Source: Priapulus caudatus (lineage: Eukaryota; Priapulida; Priapulimorpha; Priapulimorphida; Priapulidae). Taken from it: a DNA stretch of 24,989 nt. Shown piece after piece: positions 16,401 to 22,080 of the stretch (position 1 is the stretch's first letter; each line of letters starts with the position of its first letter). Below the pieces are notes generated by a model. That model searched no databases, was not told where the DNA came from, and saw nothing but the letters and a program-made list of their open reading frames with translations. Location of the stretch: contig NW_014578566.1 in assembly GCF_000485595.1 (NCBI RefSeq), forward strand, positions 8,060-33,048, written 5' to 3'. The position numbers and the translations under genes are program-made.

Positions 16401-18720
16401 ACTGTCGGACTCCCTGATTTGACATATGCAGGAGTCCGTGTGACTCCCTGAAAATTCTGCCACACTAACTATAGTTCGTTCCAGAACACGGCCTCGCAGA
16501 ATTACCGTATTTTTTCAGCAAATGTCCAAAGAAAATTTGGCAGATGTGCAACCGCATGAATCTTCAAAATAAGCACACGTGTGTTATTGTTAATATCTTT
16601 AATTTTGACCTTCAGACTGCGGACTCCCTCATTTTGCCGCGGACTCCCTCTTTTTGAGGGTAGGGAGTCCGTTGGACTCCCGTGTTCAAAAGTTAAATTC
16701 TACCCCTGAGATAGTGGTAGAGATAGATAGAGGTGGACTAGATTCCCCTTTATATGCTTATCAACACTGTACCTTCTCTTCTTGTGAATCGTTAATGACG
16801 TGCTCTTGTTTCTACGCTCTGTCGCTGTTTCACTTCTCCCCGTCATGTACCGTCTCTGGATCATTAATGATGTACTCTTGTTTCTTCCGCTGCAGGCGTG
16901 GTAGAGATAGAGGAGAACTGAATTCCTTCCTATACGCTTGTACCTTTTCTCCTTGTGGATCGTTAATGATGTACTCTTGTTTCTTCCGCTGCAGGCGTGG
17001 TAGAGATAGAGGTAGACTGGATTCCCCTCTATGCTCCGTCGCTGTGCACCTTCTCCAAGCCGCAGGAAGAGCCAGCTCCGAGGTTCCGCGAGTCGGATGG
17101 CGTCGTCGTCTGCCACATGTCTTGCAGCTTCGGTGAGCGACAGACGCACGTACTCGCGCGATTACGCAGATGCGCATTTGATACGCGTGAAAAGATGTCA
17201 ATTAATTTATTAAATTGTGCGTGTTTAAATGATGACGTCGTATTATAGGTTTGACTTACAGCTTCAGTGAGTGATGGACAGACGCGATTACTCTGATACG
17301 CAGATACGCATTGGATACGCGTGAAATTATGTCCATTTATTTATTAAATTGTGCGTGTTAAAACCGGTGACGTATTAGGTTTAGCGTATTCGGATTTCAC
17401 CCGTGAGTGGTTCTGTAACTCCAGGTCCTGAAATAAGTGAGGGTTGTCAAGGTTATTCGAAGGTCATGGGGACAGTTGCGGAGAGTAAAATGAATGTTGC
17501 TACTAGTTTCTTTCTTTTTTCTGCTGTGTTTTCTTATCATTTGCTATACAATTAATTGTTCATCGTTATGTTATTTGTTACCTATTCCGACATTTTGAGA
17601 CACTAGGCTGCAGGAAGGAGATCAGAGTTAGCGTCACAATCAAAGAAGTTTGGGGGAATGACTAATAACTAAAATACTACAACATAGAGGTTGAGTGTAA
17701 ACGGCTCCTGCATCACAAGTACAGCCGTGTATCTATAAACAATCTATCAAAACTCGTTTAACCATTGCCATACTTACACTTCTCTCACAGGTAGAGGCTC
17801 CTGGCAGATTCCATCGACAGAGCTGCCATACCCCGTCGGACTGGACCGCTATCGCTGGTTCGCGCGTTTCCTGCTAGAGGGCGGGGTGTGTCCCAAGCTG
17901 CGAAAGTTTGCGGCGGCCATGTTGACCTTGCCCGCCACGATGGTGAAGAGCTGGGCGAAGTACGTTCTCGTGTTTTTGTTTCCACTTTACGTCGTCGTTG
18001 TCGTTTATCGATTTCCTGCCGAAATCTGTGAGTCCCATTGTATATAATAGCTGTGTGTACTCGCAAGATGTGTAAGTCAAAGCGTGAAAGATTAAAGCAC
18101 GTATATAGAGGGTCTTTACCCTCTACGTGAGAAACATGGTGATCTGGCTGGCGACTATATATAGAAACAGTTCCATCTTATGCGAATGAATTCCGATTTT
18201 AATTCCGAAAGTAATGTGTTCTTAACTGTAGGTCAAATGTTATATTGCCAATGGTATTGATGTTGATAATGGTATTGATATTGCTGTTGATATTGATACT
18301 GGTATTGATGTTGATATTGGTATTGATATTGCTGTTGATATTGATACTGGTATTGATGTTGATATTGGTATTGATATTGCTGTTGATATTGATACTGGTA
18401 TTGATGTTGCTATTAATGTTGTTGTTAGCATTGGTATTGGTATTGATATTAGTATTTATATTGGTATTGATATTGATATTGGTGTTGATGTTGGTTTTAC
18501 AGCCCAATGTGAAGCAATTAATCATGTCATATTTCCTGTTTCCAGACTCCAGCCGAAGACAGAGGTGCTTCTAAAGGCCCTGGTGGCAGAGAGCGTAGAC
18601 TGCCGCGACAGTCTACACGTAGTCTGGCGCCGCGACACGAAGTTCCTGCTCGCTACGTACTTGGACTGGTTGCCGGAGTCGCTGTCAAACGAAGTGAGGT
18701 CCATCTGGCCTCCGTTGTGA
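3752..18720 (+). CDS. DHX37: DEAH-box ATP-dependent RNA helicase DHX37 (Dhr1/Ecm16), whole gene
   Basis: DHX37/Dhr1 unwinds U3 snoRNA from pre-18S rRNA in the nucleolar small-subunit processome. Exons: 3752-3832, 4496-4684, 5969-6069, about 6776-7178 (disordered), 8908-9056, 9547-9639, 10033-10243, 10879-10980, 11321-11401, 11696-11834, 12332-12464, 12795-12993, 13194-13426, 13655-13817, 14127-14375, 14543-14638, 15130-15286, 15566-15750, 16109-16223, 16995-17132, 17791-17959, 18546-18720. From exon 5 on, phases join without conflict and give 928 residues plus stop; with exons 1-4 the total is close to 1,190, near the human protein (1157). Helicase motifs occur in order: [47 protein letters not shown]. 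The winged-helix, ratchet, OB-fold and Dhr1-type C-terminal regions follow. The acidic insert between the RecA folds is kept. Oddities are the exon 4 frame breaks, one GC-AG intron, and duplicated splice junctions. Confidence 0.97.
3999..4108. repeat. 110-bp inverted repeat (short MITE-like) in DHX37 intron 1
   Basis: Arms of about 34 bp (AATTAGGGTTCAAGGATAGA and onward to GTCCAGT) face each other across about 40 bp. They are imperfect complements, so the unit folds into a hairpin. No coding content. Confidence 0.65.
4496..4684 (+). CDS. DHX37: DHX37 exon 2
   Basis: Follows a TTTTACAG acceptor. Encodes [15 protein letters not shown] and the lysine-rich helix [20 protein letters not shown], the conserved DHX37 N-terminal block and a likely nucleolar-localisation region. 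Phase 0 at both ends; donor GTAACT. Confidence 0.93.
4805..5774. mobile_element. hAT-like non-autonomous DNA transposon in DHX37 intron 2
   Basis: Terminal inverted repeats CAGTGCTGCCACTT (left) and its complement AAGTGGCAGCACTG (right) bound 970 bp. Many TATACTTTTTTT motifs lie just inside both ends as subterminal repeats. CAG...CTG termini of this kind are typical of hAT elements. The flanking 8 bp do not match cleanly, so the target duplication is decayed or the ends are slightly off. A 149-codon frame inside (5150-5599) shows no transposase motif. A palindrome with 14-nt arms lies at 5084-5113. Confidence 0.7.
5969..6069 (+). CDS. DHX37: DHX37 exon 3
   Basis: Encodes [20 protein letters not shown] and [13 protein letters not shown], matching the LQKLSEVQAS region of DHX37. 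Starts in phase 0 after AACGTAG and ends with two bases of a codon before GTACGT. Confidence 0.9.
6147..6451. repeat. Possible MITE with ACCTCCGCC ends in intron 3
   Basis: ACCTCCGCCA near the left edge is complemented by TGGGCGGAGGT at the right edge. Between them lies low-complexity GCTCGCTGGCTCG and ACACACGAA sequence. The ends are short, so the assignment is tentative. Confidence 0.45.
6563..6581 (+). CDS. DHX37: Candidate 19-nt DHX37 microexon
   Basis: Exon 3 ends in phase 2 but exon 4 reads in phase 0, so one extra exon of length 3n+1 or an indel is needed. This 19-nt stretch lies between GTGTGTGCCAG and a good donor (GTGAGA), fits both phases exactly, and would add R-LHVPLD at the place where human DHX37 has a short MYHTKEK-like segment. 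Length and phase fit; similarity is weak. Confidence 0.35.
6681..6775 (+). repeat. Tandem 24-25-bp repeat abutting the exon 4 acceptor
   Basis: Nearly four copies of a TGCCGTATTCYGTCATTCCA unit. The last copy runs into TTCAG, the acceptor of exon 4, so the splice site sits in the final repeat unit. Confidence 0.85.
6776..7178 (+). CDS. DHX37: DHX37 exon 4, frame disordered
   Basis: The first part reads [16 protein letters not shown] and an acidic block ([11 protein letters not shown]), as expected for the DHX37 linker. The coding character then moves to the next frame ([20 protein letters not shown], ending DRKPAV), then to the third (VLPVDRD at 7138-7158), and possibly back to the first (ETPEV). 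Vertebrate DHX37 reads KPAVFIPVNRSPEMQ here in one frame. Several single-base indels therefore lie within about 200 bp. Either the assembly carries errors here or this allele is damaged. The donor is probably GTTTAT at 7179. The exact structure is uncertain. Confidence 0.6.
7190..8674. other. DHX37 intron 4, no gene recognised
   Basis: About 1.5 kb without a supported gene. The longest open frame (7861-8304, 147 codons) shows no motif I recognise and no coding support. The sequence could be a decayed mobile element, but no ends or domains were found. Confidence 0.5.
8675..8775. repeat. Two copies of a 35-bp repeat in intron 4
   Basis: ACTGGCGCCACCTGGCAGTG with its downstream ACATTTGTGTAAC occurs at 8675-8709 and again, slightly changed, at 8740-8775. 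Confidence 0.85.
8802..8907 (+). repeat. Tandem 25-bp array ending at the exon 5 acceptor
   Basis: Four units of GTAACCGTGGTAACGCTC type start at about 8802, 8826, 8851 and 8876. The last passes directly into CTCGCAG, the acceptor of exon 5. Confidence 0.85.
8908..9056 (+). CDS. DHX37: DHX37 exon 5 (Walker A, motif I)
   Basis: Encodes [19 protein letters not shown] and then [19 protein letters not shown], the phosphate-binding motif of RecA domain 1. Ends in phase 2 before GTGAGC. A standard DEAH-helicase exon. Confidence 0.96.
9332..9570 (+). repeat. Tandem duplication of the exon 6 acceptor and exon edge
   Basis: A block of about 105-120 bp is present twice (9332-9435 and 9452-9570). Both copies hold TTCCTTCCC, TCTATTGTGCTAACGTCTAT, a GACTTRGTTGCAG acceptor and the first 27 bases of exon 6 (S-GKG[I/V]IGVT). 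Only the second copy continues as the full exon. Confidence 0.9.
9547..9639 (+). CDS. DHX37: DHX37 exon 6 (motif Ia)
   Basis: After TTGCAG, reads [20 protein letters not shown] and [15 protein letters not shown] is helicase motif Ia, which contacts RNA. Enters in phase 2, leaves in phase 2 before GTGAGA. Confidence 0.95.
10033..10243 (+). CDS. DHX37: DHX37 exon 7 (motifs Ib and II, DEAH box)
   Basis: Encodes [23 protein letters not shown] (motif Ib) and [18 protein letters not shown] (motif II, Walker B, DEAH). Ends PLRHK in phase 0 before GTGTGT. Confidence 0.97.
10187..10620 (+). repeat. Three copies of the exon 7 end with donor, embedded in AGC/AGT expansions
   Basis: The last about 57 bases of exon 7 plus the GTGTGTG donor recur identically at about 10295-10360 and, diverged, at about 10550-10620 ([17 protein letters not shown]). 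Between the copies lie GTA/GCA trinucleotide runs and a GTGC tract. The real exon contains AGGAGCAGCTAC at this point, a likely seed for the trinucleotide growth. Confidence 0.93.
10620..10840. repeat. Compound AGT/AGC/GGT microsatellite with GA run
   Basis: Long trinucleotide repeat ending in GAGAGAGAGA just before the exon 8 acceptor. Open frames here (poly-Ser, poly-Val, poly-Leu) are repeat artefacts. Confidence 0.95.
10879..10980 (+). CDS. DHX37: DHX37 exon 8 (motif III)
   Basis: Encodes [20 protein letters not shown] and ends TPPVIR. SATLR is motif III, coupling ATP hydrolysis to unwinding. Phase 0 at both ends; donor GTGAGT. Confidence 0.96.
10997..11205. repeat. Direct repeat in intron 8 and TA microsatellite
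   Basis: AAGTGTAGATTTCGTGTAGA with related flanks occurs at about 11010-11037 and about 11173-11200. A TA run follows at 11205-11224. Confidence 0.75.
11321..11401 (+). CDS. DHX37: DHX37 exon 9
   Basis: Encodes [20 protein letters not shown] and LAEAFRK, the conserved entry to RecA domain 2. Phase 0 at both ends; acceptor TTTCAG, donor GTGAGT. Confidence 0.95.
11402..11690. other. AT-rich intron 9 with TTAATT repeats
   Basis: Mostly degenerate TTAGTTAATTAATT repeats, with no coding content. Confidence 0.8.
11696..11834 (+). CDS. DHX37: DHX37 exon 10 (motif IV region)
   Basis: Encodes [20 protein letters not shown] and [14 protein letters not shown], the start of the second RecA fold. It ends in phase 1 in the serine-rich insert ([10 protein letters not shown]). 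Confidence 0.95.
11835..12331. other. DHX37 intron 10
   Basis: No gene seen. Contains an AATC tetranucleotide run at about 12024-12048 (CAATCAATCAATCAATC) and AT-rich sequence. Confidence 0.7.
12332..12464 (+). CDS. DHX37: DHX37 exon 11 (charged insert)
   Basis: Encodes [15 protein letters not shown] and ends LLPDINLD, matching the LPQINLDHYSVLP segment of vertebrate DHX37. Enters in phase 1 after CCGTAG; leaves in phase 2 before GTGAAG. Confidence 0.9.
12566..12810 (+). repeat. Tandem duplication of the exon 12 acceptor and exon edge
   Basis: A block of about 75 bp at 12566-12645 and again at 12735-12808. Shared parts are GTTGTCATTTA, ACGTGA, TTTTTCGCTYGCAG and TTACTCCATC, the first bases of exon 12. 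The upstream copy loses the reading frame right after that. Confidence 0.9.
12795..12993 (+). CDS. DHX37: DHX37 exon 12 (acidic insert)
   Basis: Encodes [20 protein letters not shown], an aspartate run (LDSDDDDDD), then [20 protein letters not shown]. The last block is the conserved return to the RecA2 core. Enters in phase 2, leaves in phase 0 before GTGCGT. Confidence 0.95.
13194..13426 (+). CDS. DHX37: DHX37 exon 13 (motifs V and VI)
   Basis: Encodes [20 protein letters not shown] followed by [16 protein letters not shown] (motif V), [11 protein letters not shown], and [16 protein letters not shown] (motif VI with its arginine fingers). Ends in phase 2 before GTGAGT. Confidence 0.97.
13500..13562. 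repeat. TA microsatellite in intron 13
   Basis: About 60 bp of alternating TA with GTATG interruptions. Confidence 0.9.
13655..13817 (+). CDS. DHX37: DHX37 exon 14 (start of winged-helix domain)
   Basis: Encodes [39 protein letters not shown] and [14 protein letters not shown]. This is the DEAH-helicase segment linking motif VI to the winged helix. Ends in phase 0 before GTGGGT. Confidence 0.96.
13941..14091. repeat. Tandem 75-bp duplication in intron 14
   Basis: GAGAATRTTTCGTAATATA begins both copies (13941 and 14016), and both end with CGTATTAYAATTCG. It lies about 35 bp before the exon 15 acceptor and contains no exon sequence. Confidence 0.85.
14127..14375 (+). CDS. DHX37: DHX37 exon 15 (winged-helix/ratchet)
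   Basis: Encodes [40 protein letters not shown] and [20 protein letters not shown]. The ITPLGR...FPVAPRY block is the HA2 hallmark. Phase 0; GC-rich with GTC runs. Donor GTGGGC. Confidence 0.96.
14432..14451. repeat. Poly-T run in intron 15
   Basis: Twenty consecutive T, about 90 bp before the exon 16 acceptor. Confidence 0.85.
14543..14638 (+). CDS. DHX37: DHX37 exon 16
   Basis: Encodes [20 protein letters not shown] and [12 protein letters not shown], matching the RTWAGQG region of vertebrate DHX37. Phase 0; donor GTGAGG. Confidence 0.93.
14993..15172 (+). repeat. Duplicated exon 17 acceptor and exon edge
   Basis: CGTTGTCAG and about 42 following bases occur at 14993-15044 and again at 15121-15172. 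The upstream copy encodes [14 protein letters not shown] against [14 protein letters not shown] in the true exon and has no donor in the right place. Confidence 0.9.
15130..15286 (+). CDS. DHX37: DHX37 exon 17
   Basis: Encodes [20 protein letters not shown] and then [20 protein letters not shown], ending QLINA. GDLMVLL and ANGLRYKAM are conserved in DHX37. Phase 0 in, phase 1 out; donor GTAGGT. Confidence 0.95.
15262..15373 (+). repeat. 38-bp unit x3 carrying the exon 17 donor
   Basis: The exon end CTACGCACACAACTCATCAA plus CGCTG and its GTAGGTGGCGC donor is repeated downstream. Donors lie at 15287 and 15325. The third copy has TTAGGT at 15363 and has lost the GT. Spacing is exactly 38 bp. 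Confidence 0.93.
15470..15545. repeat. Low-complexity TTG/TTA tract in intron 17
   Basis: Runs of TTATTATTG and GTTGTTGTTG. No coding content. Confidence 0.8.
15566..15750 (+). CDS. DHX37: DHX37 exon 18 (OB-fold region)
   Basis: Encodes [40 protein letters not shown] and RLRGAYQ. The YFDPKM...P block matches LFVDPKMQPP of vertebrate DHX37. Phase 1 in, phase 0 out; donor GTTATC. Confidence 0.95.
15742..15861 (+). repeat. Duplicated exon 18 donor
   Basis: GCTTATCAGGTTATCTGGAA and the following CTGCTTATTACTTA recur as GCTTACCAGGTTATCTGGAA (about 15809-15860), offset 67 bp. Both copies keep CAG|GTTATC. Confidence 0.88.
15862..16108. other. AT-rich remainder of intron 18
   Basis: Repeated ATGATTAA/AATTATTA motifs; no gene or mobile-element ends seen. 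Confidence 0.7.
16109..16223 (+). CDS. DHX37: DHX37 exon 19, followed by a GC donor
   Basis: Encodes [20 protein letters not shown] and [17 protein letters not shown], matching DDPVFIHPSSVL and YQEIVETTKMYMKG. The only join that preserves frame and the conserved RG-V-EVxW spacing with exon 20 uses G|GCAAGG as donor, a GC-AG intron. Confidence 0.94.
16354..16708. mobile_element. hAT-like MITE in intron 19
   Basis: The ends CAGGGTGCGAAATTAAC and the complement of GTTAAATTCTACCCCTG are imperfect inverted repeats of hAT type. The interior is rich in GGACTCCCT and GGGAGTCC motifs in both orientations. The flanks share AGATAG, but a clean 8-bp target duplication is not seen. Non-autonomous, 355 bp. 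Confidence 0.7.
16709..17058 (+). repeat. About 100-bp unit x3 carrying the exon 20 acceptor and exon edge
   Basis: Copies start near 16709, 16858 and 16957. The last two share TTCTTCCGCTGCAG and GCGTGGTAGAGATAGAGG. The first retains GTGGTAGAGATAGATAGAGG and GACTAGATTCCCCT but has no CAG acceptor because the hAT-like element ends just before it. The middle copy reaches an in-frame TGA; only the last stays open. Confidence 0.9.
16995..17132 (+). CDS. DHX37: DHX37 exon 20
   Basis: Encodes [35 protein letters not shown] and [10 protein letters not shown]. Matches VEVQWIP...C.F.KPLEEPAPTY of vertebrate DHX37. Phase 1 in and out; donor GTGAGC. Confidence 0.95.
17122..17385 (+). repeat. 133-bp tandem duplication carrying the exon 20 donor
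   Basis: Copy one starts TTGCAGCTTCG|GTGAGC, copy two TTACAGCTTCA|GTGAGT (about 17256). Both continue with ACAGACGC, TACGCAGATRCGCATT, GATACGCGTGAAA and TTATTAAATTGTGCGTGTT. Confidence 0.92.
17386..17790. other. Rest of intron 20
   Basis: No gene, mobile-element ends or notable repeat recognised. Confidence 0.6.
17791..17959 (+). CDS. DHX37: DHX37 exon 21 (C-terminal domain)
   Basis: Encodes [40 protein letters not shown] and [13 protein letters not shown]. Corresponds to GWPLPAIEV...[13 protein letters not shown]. Phase 1 in, phase 2 out; donor GTACGT. Confidence 0.95.
18236..18498. repeat. TTGATAT minisatellite in intron 21
   Basis: About 260 bp of GGTATTGATGTTGATATTGG-type hexamers arranged in higher-order units of roughly 54 bp. 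It ends about 45 bp before the exon 22 acceptor. Long open frames across it are repeat artefacts. Confidence 0.93.
18546..18720 (+). CDS. DHX37: DHX37 exon 22 (stop codon)
   Basis: Encodes [40 protein letters not shown] and ends VRSIWPPL before TGA. Matches LQPRTESLLRALVAEKADC and the WLP...WPP terminus, so the C-terminus is complete. Confidence 0.96.
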
Positions 18721-19076
18721 CCGGCAGTGTAGATTATAGTACGAATAAGTGCTTGGTAGTGAAAGACGAAGTTAACTTATCTGCCCGGCACCCGTTGCCG
18801 GAATCAAAATTGGTCCTAATATTAACTTTTTCACATAGACCTGCATGACCTCTATACAATGTGTACAAGAAACTCGTAACTCTAGGATGTTTCTGACAAC
18901 AGGCCCGTTGATTGAGTGCGTGTCTGTAGTGTTTCGCGTGTGTTGTTACGGAGTAATATCATTTTAATGTATTGATTAGGTACGGCCGGATGTATTAATA
19001 GTGGACAAATAGATTTTTTCTGTGCAGTACTGCTGTGAGCATACGTACGGGGTACGTACCAGTTGTAATACGTGTA

Positions 19077-19082
19077 AATAAA
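19077..19082 (+). promoter_or_regulatory. Likely DHX37 polyadenylation signal
   Basis: AATAAA about 360 bp after the stop codon, followed within 60 bp by GT-rich sequence (TAGTGTGTC). Confidence 0.6.
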
Positions 19083-19099
19083 CTATATCTTATTATATT

Positions 19100-19560
19100 A
19101 TGACTTGTGTTGCAATTATATATAGTGTGTCAAGTAAGTTTTGCAATGCCAAAAGGAACTGACAATGCCAGTCATCATATATGCGTTACATTCATATATA
19201 AAGTAAAAATAGTTGTTTTACACGAGTGCCGACAGCAGATTAAACAACGATTACCGACGTACACAATAGTCGTTTCATATTGTCATTCACGTAAATTCAT
19301 GTCACAGTCCTGTAACAATATCTAAAGCTTTGATGTAACATGTATCACTCAGAACTGTATCACACAATGTACTGTATCAGTCAGAAATTTTATTATTTTA
19401 ACTGCTCAACACCATGAAAAAGACTTCAGTACATGTATTTGTAGTTGAATTACATGCAAAAAAGATTTAATAATAATAATAAACAATTGCCGGTTCTTTA
19501 TGCTGACCTTTCATCTGCTGTGTGAGGTAGTAACATTAACAGCGAATAAAAGTGATCACT
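19100..19560. other. Intergenic, no gene seen
   Basis: AT-rich sequence between the DHX37 3' end and the compound repeat. Short open frames only. Confidence 0.6.
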
Positions 19561-19565
19561 TATTC

Positions 19566-20225
19566 CTTACTCCCCTCTCGCGGATGGTATCGCCCGCGAC
19601 CAGTCAAGCATGGAAAAACTTTTGCAGGTAAATGACCGTATTTCAGCCGAAACTTTTCACTCCGCGAGACACAAAATGTGAATTTACGTCTATAATACAC
19701 GCGCACGCGTGCGTGCGACCATACCCGCGCGTGCGTGTCCGTTAATGTGTGTGTATGTGTGTTTGTGTGACTGTAAAAACGGGTATTATAGCCGTATAAT
19801 CATATTTTGTGCTTTAGGGGGTGAAAAAGTTCTGTCTGAAAACCGGCCATTTTCCTTGCTAACTTTTCACCGTGCAACTGATGCCGTGGGCGATACTACC
19901 CGCGAGAAGGGGAGGGAAATACTGAGGGGAAGGAAGTGAGAGGGGAGGAGGGAGGAAAGCGGAGAGAAAGGAGAGAGGGACGGAGGGAGGGAAGAATGCA
20001 GACGGAGATGTGCACACGTATGCGCAGTATATACGCACGCACGACAAACGCACGTATATACGGCACAAACGGCACACGCACAGGCACGAACGCACATATT
20101 CCTTCTAATATAGTTACTTCTCTCGCCTTCCCGCTCTCCCTCTCCCTCTCCGTGACGCTCATCCTCCCTCTCTCTCTCTCTCTCATACACACACTCTCTC
20201 TCTGTCTCTCTCGCAATATTACTCA

Positions 20226-20261
<36 letters not shown>

Positions 20262-20425
20262 CACACTCGCACTCCCTCTCGCGCGCGCTCTCTCTCTCTC
20301 TCTCTCATATCATCATACTTTGTGCTTTGGGAGGGGGGGTGAAAAAGTTGAGCCTGTTTGAATAAAATTCACCGAGCTAAGAAGGTCGTAAGCGATACCA
20401 TTTGGGAGAGGGGGATCACTTATTC
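19566..20425. repeat. Compound inverted/direct repeat with CT and CACG microsatellites
   Basis: A segment around 19571-19625 (CCCCTCTCGCGGATGGTATC) is the inverted partner of 19858-19915 (GCGATACTACCCGCGAGAAG). The latter, with its leading TTTGTGCTTTRGG and GTGAAAAAGTT, is directly repeated at about 20318-20415. GATCACTTATTCC stands near both outer ends (19554 and 20415). The centre holds GGGA/CTCT runs and ACGC runs. It may be a MITE expanded by microsatellites; no coding frame is supported. Confidence 0.65.
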
Positions 20426-21216
20426 CCGAGACAATATAACCTGATAGGATATAGATTAAAGTACCACATAAATAGATAGACAGAAATAGGAAGAATACCA
20501 GATATTGAATGAAAAGGTATTAATGGTTTTTTAAGGGCCTTATTCTCCTTGTCCCAAATCTTTACAAATAACAACAAATAATAAATGATATTAAATTTAA
20601 TCCAAAATTTACAGAACAGTATCTGCTAAAACTAGTTTGTTTTCCCTCTTCTTAGTCATGGGTGGCATGGGCATGGATCTTAACTAAAGGCTGACTATGA
20701 TATTTTTTTATTTATTACTCACTGTCAGTGTGTATTTTCCTACACACAAATTACAAACAAATTGACACAATTGTGTAGCAAAATATGAACACCAAGTAAT
20801 GAATAAATATTAAAATGACGAACTTATAGTCCAGACCGCTACACCACCTGCACGTAGAAATTAGGGACAAAACAAACTACTTTGGTAGAACAAAATAAAT
20901 AAATTTTGGTTTGTACATTAGTAGACAATGACAATTTTGGATTAAATTTAACATTTTTATCGAAGACTTGTAATAGGGTCAGTCAGATAACCAGCAATGA
21001 AGATTTGCCTTTTGTTTTTGATCAAAAATGTAAAATTCCAGGACATTAGACATAAAATAAGAACTTGGACTGATTTCCAAGGACTTTCAAGGACAAAGGA
21101 CGAAATTCAAGTACTTTCAAGGGCTATGGGAACCCTGAATAATATGGTATTGTTTTCTACTCTTATTATAACATCATCAAACGTGTAACAGGATTTAACA
21201 ATGCAACAAATACCGC
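20426..21216. other. Convergent intergenic region, no gene seen
   Basis: AT-rich. A short stretch on the minus strand near 20829-20857 (GGTGGTGTAGCGGTCTGGAC) looks like a tRNA A box, but no B box follows, so at most a SINE fragment. Confidence 0.55.
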
Positions 21217-21222
21217 TTTATT
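21217..21222 (-). promoter_or_regulatory. Possible TMX2 polyadenylation signal
   Basis: AATAAA on the minus strand about 690 bp after the TMX2 stop. Other AT-rich hexamers are possible, so the 3' UTR length is uncertain. Confidence 0.4.
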
Positions 21223-21710
21223 CGATGCAGATAAAACGAGCAGATCGTATAAAGATTATAAAATCAGATAGCACAGCGGTTCACACACACAACCTTACAC
21301 TAACATAGCAGGCAATGATGGATAATGGCTGCCTCAGGTAAAGAGGGGGAGGGGAGCAATGACACATCTACACGGCACTGTTTTACTCAGCAAGAGTATG
21401 AAAAATTACCTACAAGCGGTAAAAAACGCAAACATAACAAAAACAGAGATCTGAATTATTCACGTTCAGATAAACTGAAGCGACCGTCTAAAAACTGAAA
21501 ACGCAAATCCGCACTAAGCTGAAAGTGCGCCAACATATTGCCCATCATCATGGAGACACCGTCATATCTTTACAGAAAGATATGTATAAATACGTTCATG
21601 AGAGAAGCTGCAAGTATCCATCCATGTCATGATCTCTACGCTGTGCAACTATAATTTGATCACAATTCAATAATGACAATCAATAATGACAAGAACATAT
21701 GTACAGATGA

Positions 21711-21713
<3 letters not shown>

Positions 21714-21750
<37 letters not shown>

Positions 21751-21770
21751 TATGTGTGTTTGTGTGTGTT
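21714..21770. repeat. TA/TG microsatellite in the TMX2 3' UTR region
   Basis: TATATATATA run followed by TGTGTGTTTGTGTG. Confidence 0.9.
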
Positions 21771-21912
21771 TATGATAATGAGAGCATGAAATGACGAGAG
21801 ATGACGGTGTGTCTATCGTTTCACAATAATCTCCCGGCTATTGCTATCGATCTTGTCAACGGTTAACCCAAGTCTTGCACAAGTTCTCACGCGGATTCAA
21901 AACTCTCATTCC

Positions 21913-22080
21913 TCAGTCGTTCTTCTTCTCCTCACTGCCCTTCTCTTCTGCCGGGGGCGGGACTCCTTCTGCTGGGGTTTCCTCCTTTTTCTCCACCTTC
22001 ACCTTCGTCCTCATCTTGATGGGATTCTTCTTGCAATCCTCGTAGATTTGATTGAGCTCCAGGTCTTTTATTAGATACTC
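21913..22080 (-). CDS. TMX2: TMX2 last exon with KKxx tail
   Basis: Encodes EYLIKDLELNQIYEDCKKNP then a Lys/Glu/Pro-rich tail ending EEKKND-stop. Vertebrate TMX2 ends KKDK, also a KKxx signal. Phase 0; acceptor GCACGCAG. Confidence 0.92.
   Translation of the reverse strand, partial: EYLIKDLELNQIYEDCKKNPIKMRTKVKVEKKEETPAEGVPPPAEEKGSEEKKND

Noticed and set aside
18199-18574. Open frames rich in Asn/Ile or Leu/Ile
   Set aside because: Both strands of the TTGATAT minisatellite.
20829-20857. tRNA gene on the minus strand
   Set aside because: Only an A-box-like stretch; no B box, anticodon arm or terminator in register.
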